Shown: positions 43,240 to 51,804, numbered from the stretch's first letter. The stretch: 64,000 nucleotides of DNA from Ectopseudomonas alcaliphila (GCF_900101755.1 NZ_FNAE01000001.1:1178001-1242000); one strand, 5' to 3'. Notes: generated from the sequence alone by a model not told the origin. Translations and numbers: made by a program.

Positions 43240-43254
43240 GGCACAAGGCCTGCA
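43240..43254 (+). promoter_or_regulatory. Sigma-54-like -24/-12 promoter upstream of dppA1
   Basis: GGCAC-AAGGCC-TGCA has the GG and GC dinucleotides exactly 10 bases apart and keeps all of GGCAC and most of TTGCA. It lies 67 bases before the dppA1 ATG, giving a leader of about 55 bases. A single match can arise by chance in GC-rich DNA. Confidence 0.45.
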
Positions 43255-43321
43255 TAGTTTCGGCGGTGGTCTCCACAAGAGGCTCCTCAAGGACCACAAC
43301 CACAACAACGATGAGGTCAAG

Positions 43322-44920
43322 ATGCGCAAGAACGCCGTTCTCCAGGCTTTACTTACCGCTGGGCTGATCGCCAGCGCTCCCCTCGCCAGCGCCGCCAACC
43401 TGGTGTTCTGTTCCGAAGGCAGCCCTGCCGGTTTCGACCCAGGCCTATACACCACCGGCACCGATTTCGACGCCGCAGCGGAAACCATCTTCAACCGCCT
43501 GACCCAGTTCGAGCGCGGCGGCACCAAGGTCGAGCCCGGCCTGGCCGAAAGCTGGGAAGTGTCCGATGACGGGCTGACATACACCTTCAAGCTGCGCCCC
43601 GGGGTGAAATTACACACCACCGAATACTTCAAGCCCAGCCGAGAGTTCAACGCCGACGACGTGCTGTTCACCTTCGGCCGCATGCTCGACAAGGATCACC
43701 CGTTCCGCAAGGCGTACCCCACCGAGTTCCCCTATTTCACCGACATGGGCATGGACAGCAACATCGCCAAGTTGGAGAAACTCGATGACATGACCCTGCG
43801 CTTCACCCTCAACGAAGTGGACGCCGCCTTCGTGCAGAACCTGGCGATGAGCTTCGCCTCGATCCAGTCCGCCGAGTACGCCGACCAGTTGCTCAAAGCG
43901 GGCAAGGCCGCCGACATCAATCAGAAACCCGTCGGCACTGGCCCCTTCGTGTTCAGCCGCTACCAGAAGGATGCGGTGATCCGCTACAAGGGCAATCAGG
44001 ATTATTGGAAGCCCGATGACGTGAAGATCGACAACCTGATCTTCGCCATCAACACCGACTCATCGGTGCGCATGCAGAAACTGCGTGCCGGCGAATGCCA
44101 CGTCACCCTGTTCCCGCGCCCGGCCGACATCGCCTCGCTGCAGCAGGACGCCAAGTTGCAGATGCCCGAGCAGGCCGGTTTCAACGTCGGCTACATCGCC
44201 TACAACGTCACCCACCCGCCATTCGACAAGCTGGAAGTGCGCCAGGCGCTGGACATGGCGGTAAACAAGCAGGCGATTCTCGACGCTGTTTACCAGAATG
44301 CCGGACAGCTGGCAGTCAACGGCATGCCACCGACCCAGTGGTCGTATAACGAAGACATCAAGGACCCGGCCTTCGACCCGGAGAAAGCCAAGGAGCTGCT
44401 CAAGGCCGCCGGCGTCAAGGAAGGCACCGAGATCACCTTGTGGGCCATGCCGGTGCAGCGCCCATACAACCCCAACGCCAGACAGATCGCCGAAATGCTG
44501 CAGGCCGACTGGGCCAAGATCGGCATCAAGGCGCGTATCGTCAGCTACGAGTGGGGCGAGTACCTCAAGCGCGCCAAGGCCGGCGAACACGACGCCATGC
44601 TGATTGGCTGGAGCGGCGACAACGGTGACCCGGACAACTGGCTCGGCACCCTCTACGGCTGCGACGCGGTCGACGGCAACAACTTCTCCAAATGGTGCTT
44701 CGAGGACTACGACAAACTGGTCAAGGCCGCCAAGCGCACCACCGACGTGGCCGAACGCACCGAGCTGTACAAACAGGCGCAGGTGATCCTCAAGCGTGAG
44801 GTGCCGATCACCCCGCTGGCCCACTCCACCGTGTACCAGCCGATGCGCAAGGAAGTGCAGGACTTCCGCATCAGCCCGTTCGGCATCAACTCGTTCTATG
44901 GTGTAAGTATCGGCAAGTGA
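43322..44920 (+). CDS. dppA1: Dipeptide ABC transporter substrate-binding protein (first copy)
   Basis: 532 residues with a signal peptide ending SAA (about residue 24). The mature start ANLVFCSEGSPAGFDPG matches E. coli DppA, including the Cys of the first disulfide; the partner is in LRAGECHV. The ligand-anchoring Asp is in GWSGDNGDPDNW, and the second disulfide pair in YGCDAVDGNNFSKWCFEDY. It binds di- or tripeptides for DppBCDF, encoded 5.8 kb downstream. It is very close to the copy at 48919, with identical 38-base runs. No PsdR-like box precedes it. Confidence 0.93.
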   Translation: MRKNAVLQALLTAGLIASAPLASAANLVFCSEGSPAGFDPGLYTTGTDFDAAAETIFNRLTQFERGGTKVEPGLAESWEVSDDGLTYTFKLRPGVKLHTTEYFKPSREFNADDVLFTFGRMLDKDHPFRKAYPTEFPYFTDMGMDSNIAKLEKLDDMTLRFTLNEVDAAFVQNLAMSFASIQSAEYADQLLKAGKAADINQKPVGTGPFVFSRYQKDAVIRYKGNQDYWKPDDVKIDNLIFAINTDSSVRMQKLRAGECHVTLFPRPADIASLQQDAKLQMPEQAGFNVGYIAYNVTHPPFDKLEVRQALDMAVNKQAILDAVYQNAGQLAVNGMPPTQWSYNEDIKDPAFDPEKAKELLKAAGVKEGTEITLWAMPVQRPYNPNARQIAEMLQADWAKIGIKARIVSYEWGEYLKRAKAGEHDAMLIGWSGDNGDPDNWLGTLYGCDAVDGNNFSKWCFEDYDKLVKAAKRTTDVAERTELYKQAQVILKREVPITPLAHSTVYQPMRKEVQDFRISPFGINSFYGVSIGK

Positions 44921-44965
44921 GGGCGCGCGGCGCTCGTTGACGGGCTGTCTCGGTGTTGTGGGGAC

Positions 44966-45046
44966 CGTAGGGTGTCGCGGGGCCGCCTAGGCCGTACGCA
45001 CCGCGTGTACAGGTAACCAAACCTGGTGCGCGCGGCGCACCCTACG
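44966..45046. repeat. GTAGGGTG-ended palindromic element
   Basis: CGTAGGGTG at 44966 is mirrored by CACCCTACG ending at 45046. The right 22 bases (45025-45046) differ by one base from 57273-57294, so it is a dispersed family. It lies between dppA1 and dppA2. Confidence 0.7.
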
Positions 45047-45111
45047 AAAGCCAACCGCTGCATGCGAGGTCGCGCGATGACACGCGCCGCCCTATCCACC
45101 AAGGAGTTGCC

Positions 45112-46707
45112 ATGTCAGCCCTGCTTTTCCCGCGCGGCGGCCTGCTGTTGGCCGCGCTACTCGCAGTTCAGGCCCAGGCAGCCAGCCTGGTGGTCTGCAG
45201 CGAAGCCAGCCCGGAAGGGTTCGATATCGTTCAATACACCGCAGCCACCACCGCCGACGCCACGGCGGAAACCCTGTTCGAGCGTCTGGTGGCCTTCGCC
45301 CCCGGTAGCACCGAAATAGTCCCTGCGCTGGCGCAGAGCTGGGAGATCAGCGATGACGGCCTGAGCTATACCTTCACCCTGCGCGAGGGAGTGAAGTTCC
45401 ACGCCAACAAGGATTTCACGCCAAGCCGCACATTCAACGCCGACGACGTGCTGTGGAGCTTCCAGCGCCAGCTGGACCCGGCGCATTCCTGGCATCAGCT
45501 GTCGCTGCGCGGCTTCCCCTACGCCGAGGCCATGGGCCTGGCGCACCTGATCGAGCGCATCGAAAAGCTCGACGAGCATCGCGTGCGCTTCGTTCTAAAG
45601 CATCCGGAGGCGCCCTTCCTGGCCAACCTGGCCATGGGCTTCGCCTCGATCTACTCGGCCGAGTATGCCGAGCATCTGCTCGCAACGAACAAACCCGAAC
45701 GCCTGAACAACGCCCCCATCGGTACCGGCCCCTTCGTTTTCGAGCGTTATGCCAAGGACGCCCAGGTACGCTTTCGCGGCAACCCGGATTACTGGGATGG
45801 GGCGCCGAAGGTCGAGCGCCTGATACTGGCCATCACCCCCGAGCCCAACGTACGCCAGCAACGGCTCAAGGCCGGCGACTGTCAGATCGCCCTCTACCCG
45901 CGCCCGGTGGACATCCCAGCTCTGAAGGCCGACTCGAAACTGCAGGTAATGGAGCTGGACTCGCTGCTGACCGCCTATATCGGCATCAACACCCGTCACC
46001 CGCCGCTGGACGATGTACGCGTGCGCCAGGCGTTGAACCTGGCATTCGACAAGGCCGCCTACATTCGCGCCCAATATGGCGAAGGCAACGCCACGCCGGC
46101 CGTGGCGCCCTACCCGGCGACGCTCTGGGGTCATGATCCGGCGCTCACGGACTGGCCGCACGATCCCGAGCGGGCCCGCCAACTACTGGCCGAAGCCGGT
46201 CACGCCGATGGCTTCGCCCTGTCGATCTGGACCCGCCCCGGTGGTGGGCCGACCAACCCCAACCCCGGTATCGGCGCGCAGATGCTGCAGGCCGATCTAG
46301 CCGCCATCGGCATTCGCAGCGACATTCGCGTGTTCGAGTGGGGCGAGCTGATCAAGCGGGCCAAGAACGGCGAGCACGACCTGGTGTTCATGGGCTGGGC
46401 CGGCGACAACGGCGACCCGGACAACTTCCTCACCCCCAACCTCTCCTGCGCGGCGGCCGAGAGCGGCGAGAACCAGGCGGGCTGGTGCGACAAGGCCTTC
46501 GATACGCTCATCGCCCAGGCGCGCCGCGAGCCCGAGCAGAACAAACGCGCCGCGCTGTATCGCCAGGCACTGGCGATCTTCCATGAGCAGGCGCCGTGGA
46601 TCGCCCTCGCCCACCCCAAGCAGTTCGCAGCGCTGCGCAAGGGTGTCGAAGGCTTCGTGCTCAGCCCGATGGGCTCGAACAACTATTCCAGGGTGAACGT
46701 GCCATGA
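45112..46707 (+). CDS. dppA2: Dipeptide ABC transporter substrate-binding protein (second, divergent copy)
   Basis: 531 residues with a signal peptide (cleavage near AQA-ASLVV). It has the same SBP_bac_5 frame as its neighbours, with SLVVCSEASPEGFDI, KAGDCQIALYPRP and GWAGDNGDPDNF, but it is clearly more diverged. RPGGGPTNPNPG replaces the MPVQRPYNPNAR of the other two, so the pocket probably prefers other peptides. The start has AAGGAG 7 bases upstream. Confidence 0.92.
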   Translation: MSALLFPRGGLLLAALLAVQAQAASLVVCSEASPEGFDIVQYTAATTADATAETLFERLVAFAPGSTEIVPALAQSWEISDDGLSYTFTLREGVKFHANKDFTPSRTFNADDVLWSFQRQLDPAHSWHQLSLRGFPYAEAMGLAHLIERIEKLDEHRVRFVLKHPEAPFLANLAMGFASIYSAEYAEHLLATNKPERLNNAPIGTGPFVFERYAKDAQVRFRGNPDYWDGAPKVERLILAITPEPNVRQQRLKAGDCQIALYPRPVDIPALKADSKLQVMELDSLLTAYIGINTRHPPLDDVRVRQALNLAFDKAAYIRAQYGEGNATPAVAPYPATLWGHDPALTDWPHDPERARQLLAEAGHADGFALSIWTRPGGGPTNPNPGIGAQMLQADLAAIGIRSDIRVFEWGELIKRAKNGEHDLVFMGWAGDNGDPDNFLTPNLSCAAAESGENQAGWCDKAFDTLIAQARREPEQNKRAALYRQALAIFHEQAPWIALAHPKQFAALRKGVEGFVLSPMGSNNYSRVNVP

Positions 46708-46762
46708 ACGACCATGGTTCGATCCCTGATGGACAGGGCGTCCGAGTCAGACTTGGGCGCGG

Positions 46763-47992
46763 TTAGGCGCCCAGACCGAAGGGGTCGTCCACCGAATGAC
46801 TGGGCTGGGTAAACCAGCGCGGGCCGTCGGCGGTCATGTAGAAATGATCCTCAAGACGGATGCCGAACTCGCCCGGCACACAGATCATCGGCTCGTTGCT
46901 GAAGCACATGCCCTCGGCCAGCGGGGTGTCATCGCCGCCGACCAGGTAAGGCCCCTCGTGAATGTCCAGGCCGATGCCATGACCGGTACGGTGCGGCAAG
47001 CCCGGTAAGGCATAACCAGGCCCAAGCCCTGCCGCCTCCAGGCTACGCCGAGCCGCCGCGTCCACCGACGAACAGGGCGCTCCCAGGGTGGCGGCCTCGA
47101 ATGCCGCCTGCTGAGCGGCTTTCTCCTTGCCCCAGAATTCGCGCTGACGCGCGCTGGGCGTGCCGAAAACGTAGCTGCGGGTGATGTCCGACAGGTAACT
47201 GTGCACCTTGCAGCCGGTGTCGATCAGCACCATGTCACCGTCCTTGAGCCGCTGCGCATGCTTGACCCCATGCGGAAAGGCGCTGGCAGCACCGAACAGC
47301 ACGATGCAGAAGACCGAGCCAGGCGCACCGACACGGCGGTGCGCCTGGTGGATGAACTCGGCAACTTCGGTGGTGCTGATACCTTCATGGAGGATGCTCG
47401 CAGCCGCCTTGTGTACTTCCAGGGTCATGTCCTTGGCACGCTGCATCAGCGCGATTTCGGCGGGCGATTTACACTGGCGGCAGGCCGTGGTGATGCCGCC
47501 GGCATCGACGAAGCGATAACCGTCGGTCAGTTGGCGGATGCCTTCGAACATGAAAAAAGGCAAGGAAGAACAAAGACCTACCTTTGGCTGCGCACCATCA
47601 TTGGGCAATATTTCCAGGCGCTTCAGGCAATCCAGAAGCAGCGCATAGGGACTTTCGTGCTCCTGCCAGGTATTGATCACGCCGGGCACCACCTGAAAGT
47701 CGCGCACCGTGCCTTCCTCGAACGCCGGCGCCAGATACTCCAGTGCGCCACTGGCCGGCAGAATCGCCCCAACCATGCGTTCGCTGGCATGCCACTGCAC
47801 GCCGGTGAAGTACTGCAGGTTGCTGCCAGCAGCAAGAAACAGCGCGGCGATGTCCTGCTCGCGCATCAACGCCTGAGCGCGGGCGATGCGTGCCTGATAT
47901 TCCGCCTCGCTGATCGGCTCCGCGCCGGCCATCATGTTCTGCAGGCGCGCCAAGGCCTGCTCCGGCGTGCTGCCGCCCACTCCCAGTGTCAT
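46763..47992 (-). CDS. mdpA: M24 family metallopeptidase (MdpA-type dipeptidase)
   Basis: 409 residues. An N-terminal creatinase-like domain (about 1-170) precedes a pita-bread peptidase domain. The metal ligands can be placed: Asp in LIDTGCKVHSYLSDITRSY (two), His in HRTGHGIGLDIHEGPYL, Glu in SNEPMICVPGEFGIRLED (two). It corresponds to the PsdR-controlled metallo-dipeptidase next to psdR in P. aeruginosa and probably cleaves imported dipeptides in the cytoplasm; Xaa-Pro specificity is possible. It diverges from psdR across a spacer with two operator-like sites. Confidence 0.9.
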   Translation of the reverse strand: MTLGVGGSTPEQALARLQNMMAGAEPISEAEYQARIARAQALMREQDIAALFLAAGSNLQYFTGVQWHASERMVGAILPASGALEYLAPAFEEGTVRDFQVVPGVINTWQEHESPYALLLDCLKRLEILPNDGAQPKVGLCSSLPFFMFEGIRQLTDGYRFVDAGGITTACRQCKSPAEIALMQRAKDMTLEVHKAAASILHEGISTTEVAEFIHQAHRRVGAPGSVFCIVLFGAASAFPHGVKHAQRLKDGDMVLIDTGCKVHSYLSDITRSYVFGTPSARQREFWGKEKAAQQAAFEAATLGAPCSSVDAAARRSLEAAGLGPGYALPGLPHRTGHGIGLDIHEGPYLVGGDDTPLAEGMCFSNEPMICVPGEFGIRLEDHFYMTADGPRWFTQPSHSVDDPFGLGA

Positions 47993-48051
47993 CTGCGCAT
48001 CCTCGTCTGGCGCCCACGACGAACATCGTCACCGGGCAATTTGCTGCGGCA

Positions 48052-48074
48052 AAATTTAAGTGCAACTTAAATTT
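48052..48074. promoter_or_regulatory. Operator-like palindrome upstream of mdpA (probable PsdR site 1)
   Basis: AAATTTAAGT and ACTTAAATTT are perfect 10-bp inverted arms around GCA. On the minus strand it lies between TTGACC (48079-48074 region) and a TAAATT -10-like box, i.e. within the mdpA promoter. It shares its framework with the site at 48813. Confidence 0.7.
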
Positions 48075-48088
48075 CGGTCAAAGTTTTT

Positions 48089-48103
48089 TTCAGCAGGACT
48101 TAA
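48089..48103 (+). promoter_or_regulatory. Operator-like site upstream of psdR (probable PsdR site 2)
   Basis: TTCAGCAGGACTTAA differs by one base from TTCAGCATGACTTAA at 48813-48827 before dppA3. The half-site ACTTAA is shared with site 1. Its position 77 bases before psdR suggests autoregulation. Confidence 0.65.
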
Positions 48104-48179
48104 AAAGCGACCCGGCATCAGGCTGGAGTCCCTGCCCCTCATGGGTATACTGCGCTGACCCGAACAGCGAGCCACCTCC

Positions 48180-48746
48180 ATGACCGCAGATCGCATTGGC
48201 GAACGCTTGCGCCGCTACCGGCGGGCCGCCGGCAAGACCCTCAATCAGGTAGCGGCAGACGCCGGCCTGACCGCCAGTTTCCTGTCCCAGGCAGAACGCA
48301 ACCTGACCGGCGTATCGCTATCGTCGTTGGCGAGCATCGCCAAGTCACTCGATGTGCCGCTCAACGTGCTGTTCGACCAGCCCAGCCAGGCGCAACCGGA
48401 TTCTCACGTCAACGAACGGGTGCGCTACACCGTAGGCGGCCAGTTACTGGCCTACGAGCGCCTGTCCAGCTCATTTCCCGGTAACTCGATCAACGCGGTG
48501 AAGATGAACATTCCGGTGGGCTATCAGTCGGAACTGATCGCGCATGAGGGTGTGGAATTCTCCTACGTACTCAGCGGGCAGATCGTCTACACCATCGAAG
48601 GCCGCGACTATCCCCTGGGCCCCGGCGACTCGGTGCATTTCGATGCCGGCAAGCTGCATCGACTGGCCAATACCGCCGATGCGCCGGCCGAAGTACTGAC
48701 CATGACCACCATGGCGCTTTTCGGCGATCACCCCGCCAGCGAGTGA
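48180..48746 (+). CDS. psdR: XRE-cupin transcriptional regulator PsdR
   Basis: 188 residues: an N-terminal XRE helix-turn-helix (RIGERLRRYRRAAGKTLNQV, VAADAGLTASFLSQAERNLT) and a C-terminal cupin (LIAHEGVEFSYVLSGQIVYT, DYPLGPGDSVHFDAGKLHR). In P. aeruginosa PsdR represses mdpA and the dpp genes, and loss-of-function raises growth on dipeptides and proteins. The gene lies exactly between mdpA and dppA, with matching operator-like sites on both sides. The cupin probably senses a dipeptide or amino acid; the ligand is unknown. Confidence 0.92.
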   Translation: MTADRIGERLRRYRRAAGKTLNQVAADAGLTASFLSQAERNLTGVSLSSLASIAKSLDVPLNVLFDQPSQAQPDSHVNERVRYTVGGQLLAYERLSSSFPGNSINAVKMNIPVGYQSELIAHEGVEFSYVLSGQIVYTIEGRDYPLGPGDSVHFDAGKLHRLANTADAPAEVLTMTTMALFGDHPASE

Positions 48747-48780
48747 TTTTTTGCCCCAATTCAGGGCGAATATGCGCAAT

Positions 48781-48795
48781 GTTAGTGCTGCTTAA
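48781..48795 (+). promoter_or_regulatory. Operator-like site upstream of dppA3 (probable PsdR site 3)
   Basis: GTTAGTGCTGCTTAA keeps TxAG and CTTAA at the spacing of the other sites but is weaker. It lies 18 bases upstream of site 4, so paired binding is possible. Confidence 0.4.
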
Positions 48796-48801
48796 TTTTT
48801 G

Positions 48802-48830
48802 TTGACCGCAATTTCAGCATGACTTAATCT
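48802..48830 (+). promoter_or_regulatory. dppA3 promoter with embedded PsdR-like site 4
   Basis: TTGACC (48802) and TAATCT (48825) are 17 bases apart, and TTCAGCATGACTTAA (48813-48827) fills the spacer and enters the -10. The mdpA promoter on the minus strand has the same TTGACC, 17-base spacer and ACTTAA layout. Repressor binding here would exclude polymerase. Confidence 0.6.
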
Positions 48831-48918
48831 CGAGCCCGACCCGGTGGGCTACCCGCCTTCACCGCATACCGAGCTCGCGCTGCACCGAGGCGCGAACAAA
48901 AAGAAAAAAGAGGTTCGC

Positions 48919-50514
48919 ATGCGTATGTCTCCCCTGTGCAAGGCCCTGCTCACCGCAGGACTGTTCACCAGCGCTTCGTTCGCCCACGCCAGCAACCTGG
49001 TGTATTGCTCCGAAGGCAGCCCGGGTGGTTTCGATCCCGGCCAGTACACCACCGGCACCGACTTCGATGCGGCCTCGGAAACCATGTTCAACCGCCTGGC
49101 CGAGTTCGAGCGCGGCGGTACCAAGGCGCAACCGTCTCTGGCCACCTCCTGGGACATCAGCGAAGACGGCCTGACCTACACCTTCCACTTGCGCGAAGGG
49201 GTCAAGTTCCACACCACCGACTACTTCAAGCCGACTCGCGACTTCAACGCCGACGATGTGCTGTTCACCTATCAGCGCATGCTCGATCGCAACCACCCGT
49301 TCCGCCAGGCCTACCCCAGCGAGTTCCCCTACTTCACCGACATGGGCCTGGACAAGAACATCGCCAGCGTCGAGAAGACCGACGACATGACCGTGGTCTT
49401 CACCCTCAATGCCGTCGACGCCGCCTTCGTACAGAACCTGGCGATGAGCTTTGCCGCGATACACTCGGCCGAATATGCCGACCAGCTGCTCAAGGCGGGC
49501 AAGGCCGCCGAGATCAACCAGAAGCCCATCGGCACCGGCCCGTTCGTGTTCAGCCGCTACCAGAAGGACGCGGTGATCCGCTTCAAGGGCAACACCCAAT
49601 ACTGGGCGCCCGAGCAGGTGAAGATCGACAACCTGATCTTCTCCATCAATACCGACGCCTCGGTGCGCGCACAGAAGCTGCGCGCCGGTGAATGCCACGT
49701 CACCCTCAACCCGCGCCCTGCCGATCTCCAGGGTCTGCAGGCCGACAGCAACCTCAACGTACCGACCGAGCCTGGCTACAACGTCGGCTACATCGCCTAC
49801 AACGTCACCCGCGCACCGTTCGACAAGCGCGAAGTGCGTCAGGCGCTGGACATGGCGGTGAACAAGGCGGCCATCATCGACGCCGTGTACCAGGGCGCCG
49901 GCCAACTGGCGGTGAACGGCATGCCACCGACCCAGTGGTCCTATGACGAGTCGATCAAAGATGCCACCTACGATCCGGAGAAAGCCAAGGAGCTGCTCAA
50001 GGCCGCCGGCGTGAAAGAAGGCACCGAGATCACCCTGTGGGCCATGCCTGTGCAGCGGCCCTACAACCCCAATGCGCGACTGATGGCCGAGATGCTGCAA
50101 AACGACTGGGCCAAGATCGGTATCAAGGCGCGCATCGTCAGTTACGAGTGGGGCGAGTACATCAAGCGCGCCCATGCCGGTGAACACGACGCCATGCTGA
50201 TCGGCTGGACCGGCGACAACGGTGACCCGGACAACTGGCTCGGCACCCTGTACGGCTGCGCCTCGGTAGACGGCAACAACTTCTCCAAGTGGTGCGACGC
50301 CGAATACGACAAGCTGGTGGTCGCCGCCAAGCGCGTGACCGAACAGGAACAACGCAGCGAGCTGTATCGTCAGGCGCAGGTCGTTCTCAAGCGCGAAGTG
50401 CCGATCACGCCGATCGCTCACTCCACGGTCTACCAACCGATGCGCAGCAGCGTCAAAGGCTTCCAGATCAGTCCCTTCGGGCGCAACAGCTTCATCGGTG
50501 TCAGCAACAACTGA
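48919..50514 (+). CDS. dppA3: Dipeptide ABC transporter substrate-binding protein (third copy, operon-linked)
   Basis: 531 residues with a signal peptide ending AHA (about residue 24), then SNLVYCSEGSPGGFDPGQYT. The disulfide cysteines (CSEG with GECHV; YGCASVDGNN with KWCDAEY) and peptide-anchoring GWTGDNGDPDNW are all present. It is nearly identical to dppA1 over long stretches but lies directly before dppBCDF, so it is probably the main receptor. The ATG at 48919 follows AGAGG. In P. aeruginosa the porin gene opdD follows a DppA here; it is absent. Confidence 0.93.
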   Translation: MRMSPLCKALLTAGLFTSASFAHASNLVYCSEGSPGGFDPGQYTTGTDFDAASETMFNRLAEFERGGTKAQPSLATSWDISEDGLTYTFHLREGVKFHTTDYFKPTRDFNADDVLFTYQRMLDRNHPFRQAYPSEFPYFTDMGLDKNIASVEKTDDMTVVFTLNAVDAAFVQNLAMSFAAIHSAEYADQLLKAGKAAEINQKPIGTGPFVFSRYQKDAVIRFKGNTQYWAPEQVKIDNLIFSINTDASVRAQKLRAGECHVTLNPRPADLQGLQADSNLNVPTEPGYNVGYIAYNVTRAPFDKREVRQALDMAVNKAAIIDAVYQGAGQLAVNGMPPTQWSYDESIKDATYDPEKAKELLKAAGVKEGTEITLWAMPVQRPYNPNARLMAEMLQNDWAKIGIKARIVSYEWGEYIKRAHAGEHDAMLIGWTGDNGDPDNWLGTLYGCASVDGNNFSKWCDAEYDKLVVAAKRVTEQEQRSELYRQAQVVLKREVPITPIAHSTVYQPMRSSVKGFQISPFGRNSFIGVSNN

Positions 50515-50560
50515 CAGCCCGTTGCGCGACCGCCATTGTGCGTCCGCCCTCGAACGACGC

Positions 50561-50578
50561 CCCGGGCAAACGCCCGGG
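50561..50578 (+). other. GC hairpin in the dppA3-dppB spacer
   Basis: CCCGGGC and GCCCGGG pair perfectly around AAAC, 46 bases after the dppA3 stop. With no T-run it is more likely an mRNA-stabilising 3' stem that allows binding protein to be made in excess over permease than a full terminator. Confidence 0.5.
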
Positions 50579-50676
50579 TCATGTCGTGATCGAACAGCTA
50601 ACCTGCAACCTGCGCGAAGGAATCGCCAGAATTCCAGGCTGCTCGATACCGTTCTGATTAGGAGTTACCCACCGCC

Positions 50677-51687
50677 ATGCTGAGCTTCATTGCACGCCGC
50701 TTAGGCTTGCTGATCCCCACCTTTTTCGGCGTCACCCTGCTGACCTTCGCGCTGATCCGTCTGATCCCCGGTGACCCGGTGGAGGTGATGATGGGCGAAC
50801 GCCGCGTCGATCCGGAAATGCATGCTCAGGCCATGGAGCGCCTGGGGCTGAACAAGCCGCTGTATGCGCAGTACTTCGACTACATCGGCCAGCTCGCCAG
50901 CGGCAACCTGGGCGAATCGCTGCGCTCGCGCGAAAGCGTGTGGAGCGAGTTTCTCACCCTGTTTCCCGCCACCGTCGAACTGGCATTGGCCGCCTTGCTG
51001 TTCGCCGGCACATTGGGGGTGATCGCCGGAGTCATCGCCGCACTCAAGCGCGGCTCGCTGTTCGATCATGGCGTGATGGGTATCTCGCTGACCGGCTATT
51101 CGATGCCGATTTTCTGGTGGGGCCTGCTGCTGATCATGTTCTTTTCGGTGGGCCTGGGCTGGACGCCGGTGTCCGGGCGCATCGACCTGCTCTACGACAT
51201 CCCGCCCGTCACCGGATTCATGCTGATCGACACCCTGCTCAGCGACGAGCCTGGCGCCTTCGTCAACGCCCTGCGCCACCTGATCCTGCCCGCCATCGTG
51301 CTCGGCACCATTCCCCTGGCGGTGATCGCGCGCATGACCCGCTCGGCCATGCTCGAAGTGCTGCGCGAGGATTACATCCGCACCGCACGGGCCAAGGGTC
51401 TGTCGCCGACGCGCGTGGTATTCGTGCACGGCCTGCGCAACGCGCTGATCCCGGTGCTGACGGTGTTCGGCTTGCAGGTCGGCGCCCTGCTGGCCGGCGC
51501 AGTGCTGACCGAAACCATCTTCTCCTGGCCGGGCATCGGCAAATGGCTGATCGAATCGATCGGCGCGCGCGACTACCCGGTGGTGCAGAACGGCATCCTG
51601 CTGATCGCCTGCCTGGTGATCCTGGTCAACTTCACCGTGGACATCCTCTATGGCCTGGCCAATCCACGTATTCGCCATCAGAAATAG
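50677..51687 (+). CDS. dppB: Dipeptide ABC transporter permease DppB
   Basis: 336 residues with six membrane helices. The family start MLSFIARRLGLLIPTFFGVT and LIRLIPGDPVEVMMGERR are typical, and the EAA motif that docks the ATPase is in EDYIRTARAKGLSPTRVVF. GGAG lies about 10 bases upstream. It forms the channel with DppC. A 71-base repeat lies between it and dppC. Confidence 0.95.
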   Translation: MLSFIARRLGLLIPTFFGVTLLTFALIRLIPGDPVEVMMGERRVDPEMHAQAMERLGLNKPLYAQYFDYIGQLASGNLGESLRSRESVWSEFLTLFPATVELALAALLFAGTLGVIAGVIAALKRGSLFDHGVMGISLTGYSMPIFWWGLLLIMFFSVGLGWTPVSGRIDLLYDIPPVTGFMLIDTLLSDEPGAFVNALRHLILPAIVLGTIPLAVIARMTRSAMLEVLREDYIRTARAKGLSPTRVVFVHGLRNALIPVLTVFGLQVGALLAGAVLTETIFSWPGIGKWLIESIGARDYPVVQNGILLIACLVILVNFTVDILYGLANPRIRHQK

Positions 51688-51719
51688 GGACGGCGCGATG
51701 AAGAACCATAAAGATTACT

Positions 51720-51790
51720 TAGGGTGGACGACGCTTCACCCGTCCACCGCTGCCTCTTCACGGTGGATGAAAAAAACGTCATCCACCCTA
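51720..51790. repeat. 71-base TAGGGTGGA element in the dppB-dppC spacer
   Basis: Starts TAGGGTGGACGACGCTT and ends CGTCATCCACCCTA, making an imperfect palindrome. A second element of exactly the same length and design lies at 52761-52831 in the next spacer of the same operon. Confidence 0.8.
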
Positions 51791-51804
51791 GGCGAGGTAC
51801 ACCC

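Noticed and set aside
48859..50436. A 525-codon minus-strand open frame
   Set aside because: Antisense to dppA3. A shorter antisense frame of the same kind appears opposite dppA1, so it reflects the shared coding sequence rather than a gene.
51724..51804. 27-codon N-terminal extension of DppC
   Set aside because: It is a translation of the TAGGGTGGA repeat. The same artefact occurs before dppD. The family N-terminus starts at 51805.
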